A DNA stretch of 64,000 nt from Aricia agestis (lineage: Eukaryota > Arthropoda > Insecta > Lepidoptera > Lycaenidae). The notes under the pieces are model-generated. The model was not told where the DNA came from, ran no database searches, and was given only the letters and a program-made list of their open reading frames with translations. The stretch spans positions 41,273,001 to 41,337,000 of the forward strand of contig NC_056428.1 in assembly GCF_905147365.1 (NCBI RefSeq), given 5' to 3'. Position numbers and translations under genes: made by a program. Of this stretch, positions 61,588 through 64,000 are shown piece after piece (the first letter of the stretch is position 1; each line of letters begins with the position of its first letter).

Positions 61588-61625
61588 CTGAAAATATACT
61601 TTACATTACACTCCTGCTGGAAAAA

Positions 61626-62500
61626 TAATCGGCCAAGTGCGAGTCAGACTCGAGCACGAAGGGTTCCGTAACATTATAGAGAAAAATTAGGGCAAAATTT
61701 GTGTTTTTTGTATAGGAGCCCCTCTTAATTTTTTATTTTATATTATTATTGAATATTAATGTTAACATAAAACTAAAGATTGTGTGAAAAATTCAAGTTC
61801 TACCTGTTGCTATTATTGATATAGAGCAAAAAAGGGCAAAAACATCACGTTTGTTGTATGGAAGCCACCTTAAATATTATAGATATGCGTGACACATTAT
61901 AATTGACAATAGTAGGGAAGTTATCTAACAAAAATTAATCGATAGTTTAAAAATATCGAATCACTTCGTAAAGGAATTGCAATCGAAATTATCGATTTCG
62001 TACTGACATTTCAGTGGTGCCGGCGATTTAAGATGGCCGCCCTTTTTTATCGATTTGTTTCGATTCAACAGAGTCAATCTCTATTGACATAGGTTCCGTT
62101 TCATGCATTATGACATTTTTCAAATGTTTTCGTAACAATAATTTTATACTCCTATTTCACAGTTAATATTTATAATTTTTATTAATAAGTTAGCATTTAG
62201 CATCTTTTCATATTTATTATAGGAAACATTTGTTTCTGCAGATGGAATATAATTTATTAAGTACATTTTGTTTTCTTGCAAAAAAACCCGTAGCAAGGAA
62301 CATGAAAACTGTCACCCATATCATCTTAGAACGCACAAACTATAATATTATTTTGTTTTTAGTATTTGTTGTTATAGCGGCAACGGATATACACAATCTG
62401 TGAAAATTTCAACTCTCTAGCTATTACCGTTCTTGAGTTACAGCCTGGTGACATACAGACAGACAGACGGACAGACAACGAAGTCTTAGTACGGAACCCA
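61626..62500 (+). repeat. Family B repeat interrupted by a 463-bp insertion
   Basis: Left part 61626-61880 starts CGGCCAAGTGCGAGTCAGAC and GGGTTCCGTAAC. The right part 62352-62500 ends TACGGAACCC. Between them 61881-62343 is foreign, flanked by AATATTAT on both sides (61873-61880, 62344-62351). No kinase exon is seen from 61588 to 64000. Confidence 0.65.
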
Positions 62501-62521
62501 AAAAAGGGCAACTTCGTTGTA

Positions 62522-62590
62522 GTGTAAGGTACATATAAATTATAATAGGCAACTTCGTTCACCTATTATAATTTATATGCACCTTACACT
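62522..62590. repeat. Near-perfect hairpin
   Basis: GTGTAAGGTACATATAAATT with ATAATAGG pairs with CCTATTATAATTTATATGCA and CCTTACAC around a 12-base loop (CAACTTCGTTCA). Confidence 0.85.
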
Positions 62591-62907
62591 TTTGTTTGAA
62601 AATACTAGGAAAGCGAATAATAGGATTTCCTGCAGTCGTAACTCTCGTGTGCGGAGAACTGGAGGGTTTAACGCAGGTTCTGATTTACAACAAAAATATT
62701 TTCTTTATACTCCGTTTCAATTCATTTCCGTTTCATTTCTCATCCACACAAAACTTAGTACAGGGGATTATAATGCTACCAATTTAAACATCGCGTATTA
62801 GTTCGCAATTAAGAATTTAAATAGTTCATTAATTTGGTAGTTAAAATCAGTTGTTTGATATTTATATCAAAACGAAACGGAGAATAGCAATTATTATTAT
62901 ATTGTAA

Positions 62908-63576
62908 TGCCGGCTCTTGATATAGGCGAACGCGTTGGCCAACGCGTCTGCAGACGCGTTGGCAGTGCGCTTGCAACGGCATTTGTGAGTAATCCACACA
63001 TAGGAAGGTCGTTCAGTATGCTTTGGATCGCGCCAATGTGCGGACGGATTCAAAATGGATGTTTAGTCGCTAACAGCTGCAGCTGTTTATTTATTCACAG
63101 CTTATAATTACTTTGTAAATGTGGACAAGAAAAAGTTTTTAAAGAGTATTCTGGAAATAAATAAATAAAAGGCGAGAAAACGTAACAAACAAAGAAATAA
63201 ACTCACTTTTACATAATATTTTATAATATTAAAATAATATAAGTAATTATTTTATTACCTACTTATTATTTATTAAATTATTACATACAAAAATTATTAC
63301 ATATTATAATAATTATCATAATTATAACTCCGGGCAAACTGATCGCGCGGCCTATGTGTGGATGGAGCGCGAAGCTTGCGACAAATGTCCTTTGATCTTT
63401 TGCCGACATTTCCGACCCGCGCGGCAAGCTCGCAGATGCGTCGGCCAACGTCTAAATACCTACGGCCAACGCGCGAACGCCCGTTCTACACATTGGGCCA
63501 ACGCGTCTGCAGACGCGTTGGCCAACGCGTCTGCAGACGCGTTGGCCAACGCGTTCGCCTATATCAAGAGCCGGCA
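62908..63576. mobile_element. 669-bp TIR element with TAA duplication and iterated palindromic subrepeats
   Basis: Ends TGCCGGCTCTTGATATAGGC and its exact complement, flanked by TAA (62905-62907, 63577-63579). Both arms continue into GAACGCGTTGGCCAACGCGT. The right arm carries two tandem 24-bp units (TTGGCCAACGCGTCTGCAGA plus CGCG). The TAA duplication suggests PIF/Harbinger type. No intact transposase; the interior is AT-rich. Confidence 0.78.
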
Positions 63577-63579
63577 TAA

Positions 63580-64000
63580 GACGACTAGGGGTGTGTTTCA
63601 TGAACTTGACACTAGATGGCATTAGACGTCTGAAGACTTGCAGTTATTAAACATTCGAAAATTTTATGGACAAAACCAAATTAGCTTAACAGTATTAATT
63701 ATTATTATTGCAGATTATAAATAGTGGGATGTCAAAGTGTAATACGATTATATGAACAATAATTATAAAGTATACCTAGATACCAATAATTTATAATACA
63801 AAAAAACTTGATCTGAATCGTTTCAACTGTTTGAATGCTACGATGGCATGAGGGACACGCCGCACGCGTCACACAGACAGACAGGCATGTCGAACTTATA
63901 ACACCCGTCGGTTTTGTTGGGGGTTTAAATTTGGGTAACATCAACATAAAACATTTAACACTCATTCTTCTAATATACCGTGCACACACGATTCTCAAAA
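63580..64000. other. Unannotated intron end
   Basis: AT-rich. ACAGACAGACAGGC near 63873 is a short CAGA-like tract. No exon with kinase similarity on the minus strand is visible before the window ends. Confidence 0.4.

Overview
This is insect nuclear DNA, very probably from a moth or butterfly. It has small exons, long AT-rich introns, and dense lepidopteran-style repeats: Helitron-like elements starting TC and ending in a GC hairpin plus CTAG, tRNA-derived SINEs, many MITEs, and (CAGA)n tracts inside repeats. There is no bacterial-style gene organisation. All calls come from reading the sequence; no database search was run.

One host gene dominates the window. On the minus strand, from 61587 down to 3882, 22 exons with GT/AG boundaries join without any phase conflict. 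They encode the last 863 residues or so of an ACK-family non-receptor tyrosine kinase of the Ack-like/PR2 branch. The order is catalytic loop, activation loop and C-lobe of the kinase (exons at 61.5, 60.1 and 59.7 kb), SH3 (45.6 and 44.3 kb), CRIB motif for Cdc42-type GTPases (43.7 kb), a long low-complexity tail with a Lys/Glu-rich segment and two NPF motifs, and a UBA-like C-terminus ending at 3882. The N-terminal exons lie beyond 64000. About 2.6 kb of coding sequence is spread over 57.7 kb because the introns are full of transposons. At the far left, two plus-strand exon candidates (98-241 and 3064-3140) share a compatible phase and may be the 3' end of a convergent, unidentified gene.

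The introns hold: a 5.2-kb DIRS-type tyrosine-recombinase retrotransposon (17384-22577) with near-perfect inverted termini and an internal complementary region but frameshifted genes; Helitron-like elements (8.2, 12.1, 25.2, 29.5, 31.3-33.0, 46.5, 49.2, 50.6 and 55.1-56.9 kb); RTE-type and ORF1-type LINE remnants (24.8 and 57.3 kb); a gypsy integrase end (9.3 kb); mariner/maT transposase relics (26.4 and 48.0 kb); a 2.2-kb long-TIR element with a SWIM zinc-finger fragment (33.6-35.7 kb) and its 365-bp MITE relative (40.9 kb); several MITEs flanked by TTA/TAA; and foldback palindromes.

The most interesting signals are structural. A hAT-like element (11159-12033) appears to have duplicated the 3' splice site of an Ack-like exon as its target-site duplication. 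Two copies of a composite Helitron carry their central segment in opposite orientations. A paralogous empty site defines a MITE insertion. A roughly 320-bp genomic palindrome is centred on a MITE. The DIRS copy combines intact termini with broken genes.
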